Counted from the stretch's first letter, positions 33,434 to 42,106 are shown. The stretch is DNA of 50,834 nucleotides from an uncultured Eubacteriales bacterium (GCA_900540495.1 UQGA01000013.1:1-50834), one strand, 5' to 3'. Numbers and translations are program-made. The notes: generated by a model not told the origin, from the letters alone.

Positions 33434-34069
33434 TCAGACCGTTCGCGCGCTGCCGAGCGGCAGGATCACCGCGCGAACGCGGCCGACGATCTCCAGGAAC
33501 GGAATCGTACCCACGGAGGGATTGCGGCTGTCCTTGCTCGCGTTGCGGTTGTCGCCCATGACGAACACCTCGCCCTCGGGCACGGTAATCGGCCCGAAGT
33601 CGCCGAGCATTTCGCCGTTCCAGTAGGCGCTCTCATCGAGCGCCGCGCCATCGATGTACACCTTGCCGTCGCGCACGGCGACGGTTTCACCGGCGGTAGC
33701 GATCACGCGCTTGACGCACGTCTCCGTATAACCGGGGTAGTAGCAGATGATGATATCCCCGCGCTCCGGACAGCCAAACCAGTGGCTGACCTTTTCGACA
33801 AACATGCGCTCGCCGTTGAGCAGCGTGGGCGCCATCGAGTCGCCGTCCACGCGGACGGGCTCGAGCAGAAAGGCGCGTATTCCGAGCGCGATCACCGCGA
33901 GGAACGCCAGCGAGATGAGAAAATCGAGCTGCCGCCAAAAGCGGCCGCCCCGCAGCTTGCCCTGTTGTTCCTCGGCAAGGCGGCACAGGCGCCGCATGTC
34001 CTGCCGGTTCAGTTCCGTCCGTTGCGCCAACGCTGTTTTCCGGGTCCTCTCCTGCTTGATTGCGCTCAC
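33434..34069 (-). CDS. Type I signal peptidase (tandem copy B)
   Basis: A 211-residue signal peptidase I. A hydrophilic N-terminus (1-45) is followed by one span (about 48-68), Ser78 (DGDSMAPTLLNGERM), Lys120 (YTETCVKRVIATAGETV) and the conserved GEVFVMGDNRNASKDSR. The probable start is GTG at 34069, overlapping the stop of the DUF951 gene (GTGA), with a weak CGGAG upstream. It is in an operon with a second signal peptidase. Confidence 0.92.
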   Translation of the reverse strand: MSAIKQERTRKTALAQRTELNRQDMRRLCRLAEEQQGKLRGGRFWRQLDFLISLAFLAVIALGIRAFLLEPVRVDGDSMAPTLLNGERMFVEKVSHWFGCPERGDIIICYYPGYTETCVKRVIATAGETVAVRDGKVYIDGAALDESAYWNGEMLGDFGPITVPEGEVFVMGDNRNASKDSRNPSVGTIPFLEIVGRVRAVILPLGSARTV

Positions 34070-34266
34070 TGCTCCGGCGTCCCGGCGGGCAGGACGCGCT
34101 TGCATTGCCGCATGAAAACCGCCCGGTCCATCATCACGATCCGCCCGCATTGCTGGCAGCGAATCTTGACGTCGGCGCCGGTGCGGATGACGGTCCATCG
34201 GTTTTCCCCACAGGCATGGGGCTTTTTCATGACCACCGCATCGCCCAGGGCAAAGCTGTCGATCAT
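34066..34266 (-). CDS. DUF951 protein
   Basis: A 66-residue small protein with the DUF951 features: FALGDAVVMKKPHACGENRW, then IKCQQCGR-like IRCQQCGRIVMMDR. The two Cys (CQQC) suggest a metal or redox site. It overlaps its neighbours on both sides (ATGA with the hydrolase, GTGA with the signal peptidase). Function unknown. Confidence 0.9.
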   Translation of the reverse strand: MIDSFALGDAVVMKKPHACGENRWTVIRTGADVKIRCQQCGRIVMMDRAVFMRQCKRVLPAGTPEQ

Positions 34267-35189
34267 CCGTTGCCGCCGCGATCGGTGTAGGTGTACGCCT
34301 CGTAGCTCGGCGAGGCCGGCGGGATATAGGAGAACACGACCTCCAGGAGCTTCCCGGGGTTTTCCTCCTGGACGAGGTGGCCGGTGTTGCGGATCAGATA
34401 GTAGCGGCCGTTCTGCAGCACGCCCTGGAAGTAGACGCTGCCGGAGGCCGGGTGCCAGCGGTCCTCGCGGCCCCAGACGCAGAGCACCTCGTGGTCAAGG
34501 CTGCGCAACGCGTCCGCCGTGCCGCGCATATCGAAATTTGCGACGGCGTACATCAGCGCTTCGCGGCTCAGCCCGTCCGAAATGGGGGCGTAATACTGCT
34601 TCACATCCCGCTCGGAGATGGCGGTTTTATCGAACACGCACTCGTCGAGCATATGCCGCACGTCGCCGGCGGAGAACAGGTTGCGCGAAAAGACCGACAT
34701 GACGCTGCTCTTCATGCGGTGGAAGAGCTTGGGCATGTGCTTGGAGATGCCGCCGGGCGCGATGGCGATGCAGTTGGCGACGCAGTCGGGATAGAGCGTC
34801 AGCAGCCGCATCATATAGACCGCGCCGGTGGAGAAGCCGATCACGTGGGCGGACTCGATGCCCTTTTCCACAAGGAACCCGTGCAGCAGCGTCGCCATCT
34901 CGTCCATCGAATAGGCGAAGCGCTCCGGACGGCCGCTGTACCCATGCCCGGGCAGATCGACGGCCAGCACGCGATAGTTGTCGCTGAGATCGGCGAACAC
35001 GTTGCGCCAGGTATAGAGCGACTGCCCGATGCCATGGATGAGCAGCAGCGGCTCGCCCACGCCGGATTCCAGATAGTGTACGCGGATTTCCTCCTCCGCC
35101 GCATCATCCCTGGCGGGCATGGTCACGGTGACGTAGTCGCCGACCTGTTCGGAGTTGATGAAAAAGTTGCCTGCTTGCGAGTCTGCCAT
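34263..35189 (-). CDS. Alpha/beta hydrolase
   Basis: A 308-residue alpha/beta-hydrolase. HGIGQSLYTWRNVF forms the oxyanion region, VDLPGHGYSGRP follows, the nucleophile elbow is GFSTGA (Ser in GxSxG), the acid is in WGREDRWHPA and the base His in RNTGHLVQEE. The substrate is unknown. It is the first gene of a minus-strand operon (hydrolase, DUF951, two signal peptidases, MBL), with its own promoter 54 bp upstream. Confidence 0.92.
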   Translation of the reverse strand: MADSQAGNFFINSEQVGDYVTVTMPARDDAAEEEIRVHYLESGVGEPLLLIHGIGQSLYTWRNVFADLSDNYRVLAVDLPGHGYSGRPERFAYSMDEMATLLHGFLVEKGIESAHVIGFSTGAVYMMRLLTLYPDCVANCIAIAPGGISKHMPKLFHRMKSSVMSVFSRNLFSAGDVRHMLDECVFDKTAISERDVKQYYAPISDGLSREALMYAVANFDMRGTADALRSLDHEVLCVWGREDRWHPASGSVYFQGVLQNGRYYLIRNTGHLVQEENPGKLLEVVFSYIPPASPSYEAYTYTDRGGNG

Positions 35190-35242
35190 GGCGCGATCCC
35201 CCGAATACTCTGGTTTCGATAGAAGCCGTATGATTATTTTCT

Positions 35243-35271
35243 ATTGTACCCCACGGCATGCGCTTTTGCAA
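35243..35271 (-). promoter_or_regulatory. Promoter of the hydrolase/signal peptidase operon
   Basis: Minus strand TTGCAA (35271-35266), 17-bp spacer, TACAAT (35248-35243), about 54 bp before the start codon. Confidence 0.65.
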
Positions 35272-35298
35272 CGGCGCGCCGCGCATGTTACAGAAAGT

Positions 35299-36534
35299 TT
35301 ACCCTTGCGGCCAGGGCGGCCTCCCGCCGCCGAGTACGGCGGTCTTTCGTGCCCAGCGGCGGGCGGATGCGCGGGGAAGAGGGGCCTGCGCGAAAGCTTC
35401 GGGCCGCCAGTGCGCCAGGAACGCTGCCTCCTGCGCAAGGCATCGCTGCGTGAACGCGGGCATGGCGGCGTCCGGCGTCCGCGCCGCTTCGGCGAGCCAG
35501 CCCGCCTCCAGCGCGTCGCGCGCGGCAAAGAACTCCGGCGGGACGCGCCTGCCCAGGTACGCGCGCACCGCCCGTTCGCGGCGCAGCCATTCCGTCATTG
35601 CCGCGGGGTCGCCGCCGGCGAACACCAGGCCGCTCTGTTCGCCGCCGAACAGGACCGGCTTGAAAAGCGAAAGGCAGGGCGTGCTGCCGCCTGTAAGGAA
35701 CGCCGTGATCCGATCCCGCTCAAGCGAAACGACCATGCTGGCCGTGGTGTGGTCGCCCACCGGGCCGCCGTAGTGCATGCAGACGCTCTTCACACTGCCG
35801 GCGGCGGCCGGGTGCGCCGTACCGTCCTCGTGCGCGCGCAGCGCGCGCACGAGATCGAGAGGCGCCGCCGCCGTTTCCAGGCTGCAACGCGTGCTGCACA
35901 GCCGTGCGGCGGAGCCGGAAAAGGCCGTATACAGCGGATCGGTATGCGTGCGCCGGAAGTCGTACGGCTTGCCGCCGGCATAGGCGTCGCCATCCGTGCC
36001 GATGGTCAGGCGGTTGCTGATCGACGCGCGCGCATACCGCTTGTACGTCCAGCGCCGCCCGGCCGTTTCGAGAACGTAGAGCGCCGTGCGGTCGAGGATC
36101 AGGAAGGCGTTGTCGTAGTAAAACGGATGGTCAAAGCCGCAGTCGCCGCCCTGGCCATACTGCTCGAGCAGCGCGAGGATCACCGCGAGCGCATCGGCGG
36201 CGGTGCCGGCGCGCTCGAGCGCAAGGCGCAGCAGGTCCATTCCGGTCAGGCCCGTCCTGCCGTAGCCGCCGCGCGTGAAAACGGCCTCGTTGCCGATGCA
36301 GACGCCGCACTCGTTTACGCCCATCTCCGCGCCCCACATCCAGACCGGCCGGGAGAGCAGCACCGCCCGCGTCTCCCGCACCTGCGGCAGCTCGATGTAG
36401 GTGGCGCGCAACCGGCCGGAAAGGCCCGTGCGCGCCGGATAAAACTCGGTCACCTGCGGTTCGTTCGGGCTCCGGTCGCTGTTCTTGGCGAACAGCGCGC
36501 CCGTGCCGGCGAGCAGGCCAAGCGTATCGCACAT
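35299..36534 (-). CDS. Secernin/C69-like N-terminal nucleophile hydrolase
   Basis: A 411-residue protein whose start, MCDTLGLLAGTGALFAKNSD, places Cys2 for use as an N-terminal nucleophile after removal of Met, as in C69 dipeptidases and secernins. FAKNSDRSPNEPQ, MGVNECGVCIGNEAVF and CGFDHPFYYDNAFLILD agree with that family. It has no signal peptide and is probably cytosolic. A dipeptidase or amidohydrolase is likely, but the substrate is not clear. Its start has TAACAAATGTG with GGAGGTGATAA directly upstream. Confidence 0.82.
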   Translation of the reverse strand: MCDTLGLLAGTGALFAKNSDRSPNEPQVTEFYPARTGLSGRLRATYIELPQVRETRAVLLSRPVWMWGAEMGVNECGVCIGNEAVFTRGGYGRTGLTGMDLLRLALERAGTAADALAVILALLEQYGQGGDCGFDHPFYYDNAFLILDRTALYVLETAGRRWTYKRYARASISNRLTIGTDGDAYAGGKPYDFRRTHTDPLYTAFSGSAARLCSTRCSLETAAAPLDLVRALRAHEDGTAHPAAAGSVKSVCMHYGGPVGDHTTASMVVSLERDRITAFLTGGSTPCLSLFKPVLFGGEQSGLVFAGGDPAAMTEWLRRERAVRAYLGRRVPPEFFAARDALEAGWLAEAARTPDAAMPAFTQRCLAQEAAFLAHWRPEAFAQAPLPRASARRWARKTAVLGGGRPPWPQG

Positions 36535-36616
36535 TTGTTATCACCTCCGCGGAACATCCTGCCCGGCGGCAGTGCCGCCGGATACAAACTGCCCCGCGGC
36601 GGGCGCGGGGCTGGGG

Positions 36617-37426
36617 TCAGAAGAAATAATGGAAGAACAGCTGATCGGCGAGCACGGCCGTGCCGAGCAGCCCGGCGTAGATGGCAAAGCCCCACAGCCC
36701 GCGCCGCTTAATCACGCGGAGCATAAAGCGGATGGCAAAATACCCGGTTACACCCGCCACGAGCATGCCGGCGGCAACGCACAGCCAGTCGATGCCGGCG
36801 GCGCCGGCTTCCAGCGCGCCCGGGACCTCGAGCACCGCGCCGCCCACAATCGAGGGAATGGACAGAAGAAATGAGAAATTGGCGGCCGCCTTGCGGTCGA
36901 GCCCGGCGAACAGGGCGCCCGCGATGGTCGAGCCGGAGCGCGAGACGCCCGGCAGCACGCCGATCGCCTGCATCCCGCCGATGGCGAGCGCGTCGCCCGC
37001 GCGCATGTTGTGCAGACCCCGCAGCCGCTTGCGCGGGCGGCGCACCAGCTCGCTCCCGGTCAGGATGCAGCCGGTGAACAGGAAGCACACGCCAAGATAC
37101 GCGCCGCTTTCGGCGGCTTCATAAAAGGCGTCGAACGGCGGCACCTTCTTGAACAGCAGCGCGACGAGCACGGTGGGCACGAGCGCAAGGATCAGGTACA
37201 GCACGGTCTTCTGGAACGGGTGGCACAGCAGTTGCCAGACCATCTTGCGATAGACGATCAGCACGGCGACGAGCGTCGCCAGATGCAGCATCACGGTAAA
37301 GAACAGCGCGTCCGACTCCACGCCGAACATGCGCTGCAACAGGATCAGATGCCCGCTGCTGCTGACCGGCAGGAATTCGGACAGGCCCTGCACCAGCCCA
37401 AGCAGCATTGCGATCCAGATCGTCAT
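36617..37426 (-). CDS. uppP: Undecaprenyl-diphosphatase
   Basis: A 269-residue integral membrane phosphatase that recycles undecaprenyl pyrophosphate for cell-wall synthesis (BacA/UppP); over-production gives bacitracin resistance. The signatures are GLVQGLSEFLPVSSSGHLIL (N-terminal catalytic motif) and GVLPGVSRSGSTIAGAL (second motif), with about eight spans. The ATG at 37426 lies eight bases after AAAGGAGG; the in-frame ATG at 37453 is upstream of that site. A minus-strand TATAAT is at 37496-37491. Confidence 0.97.
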   Translation of the reverse strand: MTIWIAMLLGLVQGLSEFLPVSSSGHLILLQRMFGVESDALFFTVMLHLATLVAVLIVYRKMVWQLLCHPFQKTVLYLILALVPTVLVALLFKKVPPFDAFYEAAESGAYLGVCFLFTGCILTGSELVRRPRKRLRGLHNMRAGDALAIGGMQAIGVLPGVSRSGSTIAGALFAGLDRKAAANFSFLLSIPSIVGGAVLEVPGALEAGAAGIDWLCVAAGMLVAGVTGYFAIRFMLRVIKRRGLWGFAIYAGLLGTAVLADQLFFHYFF

Positions 37427-37604
37427 GCCATCGCCCTCCTTTGGTTCGAGCATCTTTTTTCAGCCTATCCATCATACACGCTCTTTTCCGATTATACAAT
37501 AGAACAGCGCAATTATGCCGCGAAAACTTTTGTGCGCGCCCGACCGCCGAGCGGCGCGCCCGCCAAAGACGCGCCCGCAAACCGGGCAGAAAGGAAGATG
37601 TCAT

Positions 37605-38963
37605 ATGACGGAACTGGAATTCATCCCGCTCAAAACGCCCGAGGGAAAGGTGTGCGGCCACGCGAGAATCGCGGGGGGCTATGCGGAGGTGCGCCTGCGC
37701 GCGCCGCTGGCGGGAAGGGTCGCCGTGCTCACGGCCACGGGCGTGACGGAAGGACCGGCCGGCGGCCGCATCGCCGTGCGGGGGGCGGACGCGCGCGTGC
37801 AGGCGGTCGTCGTGCATGAGGACGGCCGCGTCCGGTGCATGGGGCTTTCCCGCGGGGCGTCGCTCGCTCCGGAGCAGGTGCGCGCGCGGCTCATGACCTC
37901 CCATCGCGCGGCAGGGGCGCCGCAGGCGGACGTTGCGGTGCAGGCCCCGGCCGTATCCCGCAGGGCGGCGGAGGCAATCCCGTCGGCGGGAACGGAAGCG
38001 CCGCCGGCAATACCGGCCGCCGCGCCTGCGGCGCCCGTGGCGGCGGACATCGCGCAGACGGAAACGCCGGCGACAACCGCCACGGCGGCAACCGGCATGC
38101 CGGTGGAGCGGCAGGACCCGGCCGAAGCGCCGGATGCGTCGGCGGCGCGGGCAGCGACGGTCCCGGCGGCGGCGGAGTCGGGCGCCGCACAAACGGCGGA
38201 GGGCGGCGCGCAGGCGACGGCGATGAACGCACGGCCGGCGACGACGGCGGAGAGCGCGCAGCCGCAGCAGTCGTCGCCCGCCGCGGCGGTGGAAATATCC
38301 TTCACACCGGTGGAAAACAGGGAACCATCCGCCCCGCCCAGCATCGAGCAGAGCGCGGCGGACTCGGAATCGTTCATGGCGCTGCTGCGCCGCGCGGACG
38401 CGGCGTTTCAGCGGATTTCACGGCGCAACGGTCCCATGCCGGGGGCGGATATGCTGCCGGACGGGGCATTTGCTCCGCACGCCCGGCGCAGCAGCCGCCA
38501 CGGCGACGCCGTACAGGAACGGAAGACGCCGACCGCCGCCCCTGGCGCGCCGGAACATGCGCCCGCGGTGCAGACCGCTGCCATGCGCCCGTCTGCGGCG
38601 GCGCCTGTGACAGGCGAGGCGACCAGCCGCCGCGCGCATCGCCTGCCCGGCGAGGCGGCCGGCTGGAGCGACGAGGTCGATCGACTGCTCGAGGACTGCG
38701 AGCCCCGGCCGCGGCGCGAACCGATCGCCAACCCGTTTCCCAATATCTTTCCCGGCGCGGGCTTCTACCGCGTGTCGCTGCCGGGACAATCCGCCCATCT
38801 TGAGGGCGACTGGCAGCGCGGCGGAGAGCGCGTGCAGATCACGGCGGTACCGGGCGCATACAGCCCGCGGCCCCCGGCGCATCTGCCGGATTTTACGCGC
38901 TATATCCGTGCCCGCAGCGGCGGCTACTGGATCCGCATCCGGCCCGCCGTCCGGGAGGATTGA
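37605..38963 (+). CDS. Hypothetical protein with Ala/Pro-rich centre
   Basis: A 452-residue protein of unknown function. A globular N-terminal part (about 1-95, EFIPLKTPEGKVCGHARIAG, then VQAVVVHEDGRVRCMG) is joined by a ~280-residue low-complexity Ala/Pro/Thr-rich region to a conserved-looking C-terminal domain (about 375-452: NPFPNIFPGAGFYRVSLPGQ, and PDFTRYIRARSGGYWIRI). No signal peptide or membrane span. AAAGGAAG precedes the ATG. Its last 40 bp overlap the end of the convergent ABC permease gene. I do not recognise the family. Confidence 0.72.
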   Translation: MTELEFIPLKTPEGKVCGHARIAGGYAEVRLRAPLAGRVAVLTATGVTEGPAGGRIAVRGADARVQAVVVHEDGRVRCMGLSRGASLAPEQVRARLMTSHRAAGAPQADVAVQAPAVSRRAAEAIPSAGTEAPPAIPAAAPAAPVAADIAQTETPATTATAATGMPVERQDPAEAPDASAARAATVPAAAESGAAQTAEGGAQATAMNARPATTAESAQPQQSSPAAAVEISFTPVENREPSAPPSIEQSAADSESFMALLRRADAAFQRISRRNGPMPGADMLPDGAFAPHARRSSRHGDAVQERKTPTAAPGAPEHAPAVQTAAMRPSAAAPVTGEATSRRAHRLPGEAAGWSDEVDRLLEDCEPRPRREPIANPFPNIFPGAGFYRVSLPGQSAHLEGDWQRGGERVQITAVPGAYSPRPPAHLPDFTRYIRARSGGYWIRIRPAVRED

Positions 38964-39589
38964 GCGCCGCCCGCGGCGCGCGGCGCGTACAGGCGCACCG
39001 AGAGCAGATAGGAGAGCGCGAACAGCACCGGCACGGCGGCCGGCAGGACAGCCCGGCAGCCGGTCCTATCGAACCGGAGCAGGGCGGAACCGTCACGGCC
39101 GAACGACAGCACGAGGACACAGAACGCGCCGAAGGCCAGCGCCGCCAGCAATCGGGCGCGCTCGCTGCCGAAGCGGAAGGCCAGCGGCAGCAGCACGCAG
39201 GAGAGCAGCAGCGACAACAGCGAGAACAGCCCGACGGCCGCCGCATCCAGCGGCGAAGGACGGCCCATCGCTCCGCCGATCAGGCCGGCGAGGCCCAGCA
39301 GCGCCGCGCCCGGCAGCAGGGCGAGCACCGCCGTCAGATACCGCGCGCCGACAAGCGCGCGACGCGATACGGGCATGGCCGCCGCATAGTGCAAAAAGCC
39401 GCTCGATTCGTCATACGCCTGCAGCGAGAGCGGCAGCATGGCGCCCAGCAGCAGCGGGTAAGCGGCGAACCGTGCCGCCTCCGACAGCACCATGATCGCC
39501 GCGAACGCCGCGGCGATCGGCAGATAGGCCCAGCAATACCTCCTGGCCAGATGCCAGTCCTTTATCAGCAATCCGCATACGCAACGCAC
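38924..39589 (-). CDS. ABC-2 type transporter permease
   Basis: A 221-residue membrane protein with six hydrophobic spans. It begins with a GTG (39589) preceded by GGGAGGGA. The sequence LLIKDWHLARRYCWAYLPIA, SLQAYDESSGFLHYAAAMPV and SRRALVGARYL match the small ABC-2 permeases that go with YtrA-type operons. The downstream end overlaps the convergent hypothetical gene by 40 bp. The substrate is unknown; likely export linked to envelope stress. Confidence 0.85.
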   Translation of the reverse strand: MRCVCGLLIKDWHLARRYCWAYLPIAAAFAAIMVLSEAARFAAYPLLLGAMLPLSLQAYDESSGFLHYAAAMPVSRRALVGARYLTAVLALLPGAALLGLAGLIGGAMGRPSPLDAAAVGLFSLLSLLLSCVLLPLAFRFGSERARLLAALAFGAFCVLVLSFGRDGSALLRFDRTGCRAVLPAAVPVLFALSYLLSVRLYAPRAAGGAQSSRTAGRMRIQ

Positions 39590-39591
39590 GG

Positions 39592-40461
39592 TCAGTTTCC
39601 CTCCCTTGCCAGCAAAATGAACAGATCCTCGATGCCGACCGGCGCAGCCGGCAGCCGGGCCGGCAACAGCGCGCGCTCCACGAGCAGTTCCGAACCATAC
39701 GGCGTGTCCCGCCGGCCGCGCACGGCGGCGGGCGGCACGGCCGCAAGCGTCCCGGCGTCGCCGCGCAACAGGCCGAAACGCTCGAGCAGGCGGTCCTTTT
39801 CGTCGCAGAGCAGCAGGCGGCCTTCGTGGAGCAGGGCGATATAATCGCATGCCTTTTCGAGGTCGCTCACGATGTGCGACGAGAGCAGCACCGCGTGCGT
39901 GTCGTCCCGCGTGAAATCCATGAGGAGGGTGAGGATGTCGTCGCGCACGATGGGATCGAGACCGGCGGTCGCCTCGTCGAGCAGCAGCAGCTTCGCCCCG
40001 TGCGAGAGCGCGGCGGCAAAGGCAAGCTTCTTGCGCGTCCCGGCCGAGAGGGCGGAGAACGGCTTGTCGGAAGGCACGGCCAGCCGGTCGAGAAAGCTGC
40101 GATACGCGGCGTCGTCCCAGCCGGGGTAGATGCGGCGGAACATGCCCGCCAGTTGTCGCGCGTTCATGCAGGGCGGCAACCCGATCGCATCGGGCACAAC
40201 GCCGACGAGCGCGCGCCATGCGGCGCTGTCGCCCGCCGCATCCACGGGCGCGCCGAACAGCCGGGCCTCGCCCGCGTCCGGCCGCAACATGCCCAGCAGC
40301 AGCCGGATGGCCGTGCTCTTGCCGGCGCCGTTTTCCCCGATCAGGCCGAGGATGCAGCCCTCGGGCAGCGCGAGGTCGAGCGGCCCCAGCGCAAAGCCCG
40401 GGAAGGTTTTGCGCACGCCGCGCAGTTCCAGCGCGTTCTGATAACCACTTTCAGGGTTCAT
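39592..40461 (-). CDS. ABC transporter ATP-binding protein
   Basis: A 289-residue ATPase. Walker A is GLIGENGAGKSTAIRLL, the signature LSAGTRKKLAFAAAL (LSAGT rather than LSGGQ), Walker B LLLLDEATAGLDPI and the H-loop LLSSHIVSDLE. The C-terminal ~70 residues follow the YtrB/BcrA type. Its start overlaps the GntR stop by 4 bp and its stop is followed directly by the permease, so GntR-ATPase-permease form one operon. Confidence 0.95.
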   Translation of the reverse strand: MNPESGYQNALELRGVRKTFPGFALGPLDLALPEGCILGLIGENGAGKSTAIRLLLGMLRPDAGEARLFGAPVDAAGDSAAWRALVGVVPDAIGLPPCMNARQLAGMFRRIYPGWDDAAYRSFLDRLAVPSDKPFSALSAGTRKKLAFAAALSHGAKLLLLDEATAGLDPIVRDDILTLLMDFTRDDTHAVLLSSHIVSDLEKACDYIALLHEGRLLLCDEKDRLLERFGLLRGDAGTLAAVPPAAVRGRRDTPYGSELLVERALLPARLPAAPVGIEDLFILLAREGN

Positions 40462-40835
40462 TCCGGTTCCTCCAATACGATGTCGAACATTTCCCGCAGT
40501 TCGTCCCGGCTGACGCTCGCGCCCGCCGCCAGCTGCGCCGCCGCGCGCAGGTGCGACTCGACCTGCAGCAGCGCCTGTTCACGCAGCAGCGCGTCGCTCT
40601 GCCGCGCCACAAAACAACCGACGCCGGCCACGGTGTAGAGCAGGCCTTCGCGTTCAAGTTCCTCATAGGCGCGCTTGGTGGTGATCACGCTGATGCGCAA
40701 ATCGCGCGCCAGGCTGCGGATGGACGGCAGCGCCTCGTCCGCCGCCAGTTCGCCGCTCCGGATGGCGGCGCGGATCTGCCGGCAGATCTGGTCGTAGATC
40801 GGCGCGCCGCTGCGGTTGTCGATGAGTATGGTCAT
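40458..40835 (-). CDS. GntR-family regulator (YtrA type)
   Basis: A 125-residue GntR regulator of the short YtrA class: a winged helix (about 10-75, GAPIYDQICRQIRAAIRSGE, then LPSIRSLARDLRISVITTKR) and a short helical tail. Two ATG codons are possible, 40841 and 40835; I took the second because the G-run upstream is then at normal distance. It is the first gene of an ABC operon and very probably represses it through the palindrome at its promoter, with release by an envelope-active compound. Confidence 0.93.
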   Translation of the reverse strand: MTILIDNRSGAPIYDQICRQIRAAIRSGELAADEALPSIRSLARDLRISVITTKRAYEELEREGLLYTVAGVGCFVARQSDALLREQALLQVESHLRAAAQLAAGASVSRDELREMFDIVLEEPE

Positions 40836-40857
40836 GCGCATGCCCCCCCCGTACAGA

Positions 40858-40897
40858 CTGTATATATACAGTATATACAGATGAAACGGATTGTCAA
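40858..40897 (-). promoter_or_regulatory. Promoter and GntR operator of the ABC operon
   Basis: Minus strand TTGACA (40897-40892), 16-bp spacer, TATACT (40875-40870). A perfect 14-bp palindrome, CTGTATATATACAG (40858-40871), overlaps the -10, with another TATATACAG half (40872-40880) next to it. Position and form suit an autoregulatory YtrA-type operator. Confidence 0.75.
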
Positions 40898-41062
40898 GGG
40901 TTCGGGCGAAATTTTCGGAATGGGCGTGGCTGGAACCGGCAAGCGGGTGTACGGCGGCGGGAGGTCGGGGTGCCGGGCGGTTGGCGGCCGCCCGGCGGGA
41001 CAAAAGCAGAAGGCCGCCCGGGGGCGGGCGGCGGAAACGGAGGCAACGGCGGCGCGGGGGAA

Positions 41063-41377
41063 TCAATCCGGACGGTCAAGGCCCAGCAATATGCGCACGG
41101 CGGGCTGCAAAGCCGGCTTGCGCCGGTATTGCAGGATCAACTGCCGCTCCTCGTCGTTCAAGTCGTCCTTGGCAAGCCGTACGTCGAGCAGCTCATCTGC
41201 CGACACCTGCAACGCATCGCAGATGGCGGCGAGGATATCCGCGTCGGGCCGGTTCAGGCCCTGTTCCCAGTTGGATACACGCCCGCAGCTGACGCCGATC
41301 TGTGCGGCAAGCGCCTTCTGGCTCAATCCGCGCTGCTGCCGGAAGCGGCGAATGCGTTTTCCGATTTCATATCGCAA
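41063..41377 (-). CDS. XRE-family helix-turn-helix regulator
   Basis: A 104-residue regulator: HTH at about 5-62 (IGKRIRRFRQQRGLSQKALA, then AQIGVSCGRVSNWEQGLNRP) and a short C-terminal part. The start is TTG at 41377, eight bases after AAAAGGAGG; the ATG seven codons earlier has no ribosome site. It is divergent from a second small XRE gene over an A+T-rich interval, near the sipW cluster. Confidence 0.88.
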   Translation of the reverse strand: MRYEIGKRIRRFRQQRGLSQKALAAQIGVSCGRVSNWEQGLNRPDADILAAICDALQVSADELLDVRLAKDDLNDEERQLILQYRRKPALQPAVRILLGLDRPD

Positions 41378-41412
41378 GGTGGCGACCTCCTTTTCCATAG
41401 GGTTGCAACTCC

Positions 41413-41441
41413 AATATGATGCATAATATCTGAAAAGTCAA
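41413..41441 (-). promoter_or_regulatory. Promoter of the XRE gene
   Basis: Minus strand TTGACT (41441-41436), 17-bp spacer, CATATT (41418-41413), 36 bp before the TTG start. The surrounding 41400-41520 is strikingly A+T-rich for this window. Confidence 0.55.
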
Positions 41442-41551
41442 GAATCAAATCAAGAAATTCTGCTCGATATAACAGAATTACACATATATCATATTAAATA
41501 ATCAAGATTGTCTGCGATACTTCGAGGGAAAGCGTATGAAGGAGGGATTTC

Positions 41552-41791
41552 GTGCGGGTATATGAACGCATACGCGAATATGTGGCGACGCACGGTTTGG
41601 AACCGCAGGCGGTGGCGGTTTGGGCGGGCCTTTCGCGTGCGGCGTTTGCCGCCATGCTCGGGGGGCGGCGCAGGATGTATGCGGAGGATGTGCGCGTCAT
41701 CTGCCTCGCTCTCGGCGTGAGCGCCGATGAGATGCTGGGCCGCACGGACGGCGCCCCGCCAGCGGAGCGAAGCGGTTGCGGGCGGGCTTAA
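41552..41791 (+). CDS. Small XRE-like helix-turn-helix protein
   Basis: A 79-residue protein with a compact HTH (VYERIREYVATHGLEPQAVA, AGLSRAAFAAMLGGRRRMYA, ICLALGVSADEML). The start is GTG at 41552, five bases after AAGGAGGG. It is divergent from the other XRE gene and lies upstream of sipW. It may modulate that regulator or the secretion cluster. Confidence 0.75.
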   Translation: MRVYERIREYVATHGLEPQAVAVWAGLSRAAFAAMLGGRRRMYAEDVRVICLALGVSADEMLGRTDGAPPAERSGCGRA

Positions 41792-42106
41792 TTCCGGCGG
41801 GTAGCCCCCGCCGGCGAACATGCGTCCCCCCGCCGGGATTGCGGCAGGGGGCGCGGAGATACAGCCGGGCGGAGGAAGGCGGGCGCAAACGGTCGAAAGC
41901 GGACGAAGCGGGGAACGGCCGCAAAAGGCGACAGAACTCCCCCCCGATGGCGACGGGAATCGACGTTCCCCATCCGTTGTCCCCGAATGGGGGCGCCGGT
42001 ATACTTGTAACCGAACGGGATACGGCGTACGGGAACAAACCGGGCATAGCGTATCCGCCGCCTGCGTATAGATGGAAGCGGGCGCAGGGGAGGCGCAGCA
42101 GACGAT
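41792..42106. other. Intergenic region before sipW
   Basis: 315 bp without a supported gene. Just after the HTH stop is a hairpin (CCGGCGGG/CCCGCCGG, about 41793-41811) without a U-tract. No convincing promoter for sipW was found; TTGTAA at about 42005 is not followed by a good -10. Confidence 0.5.
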
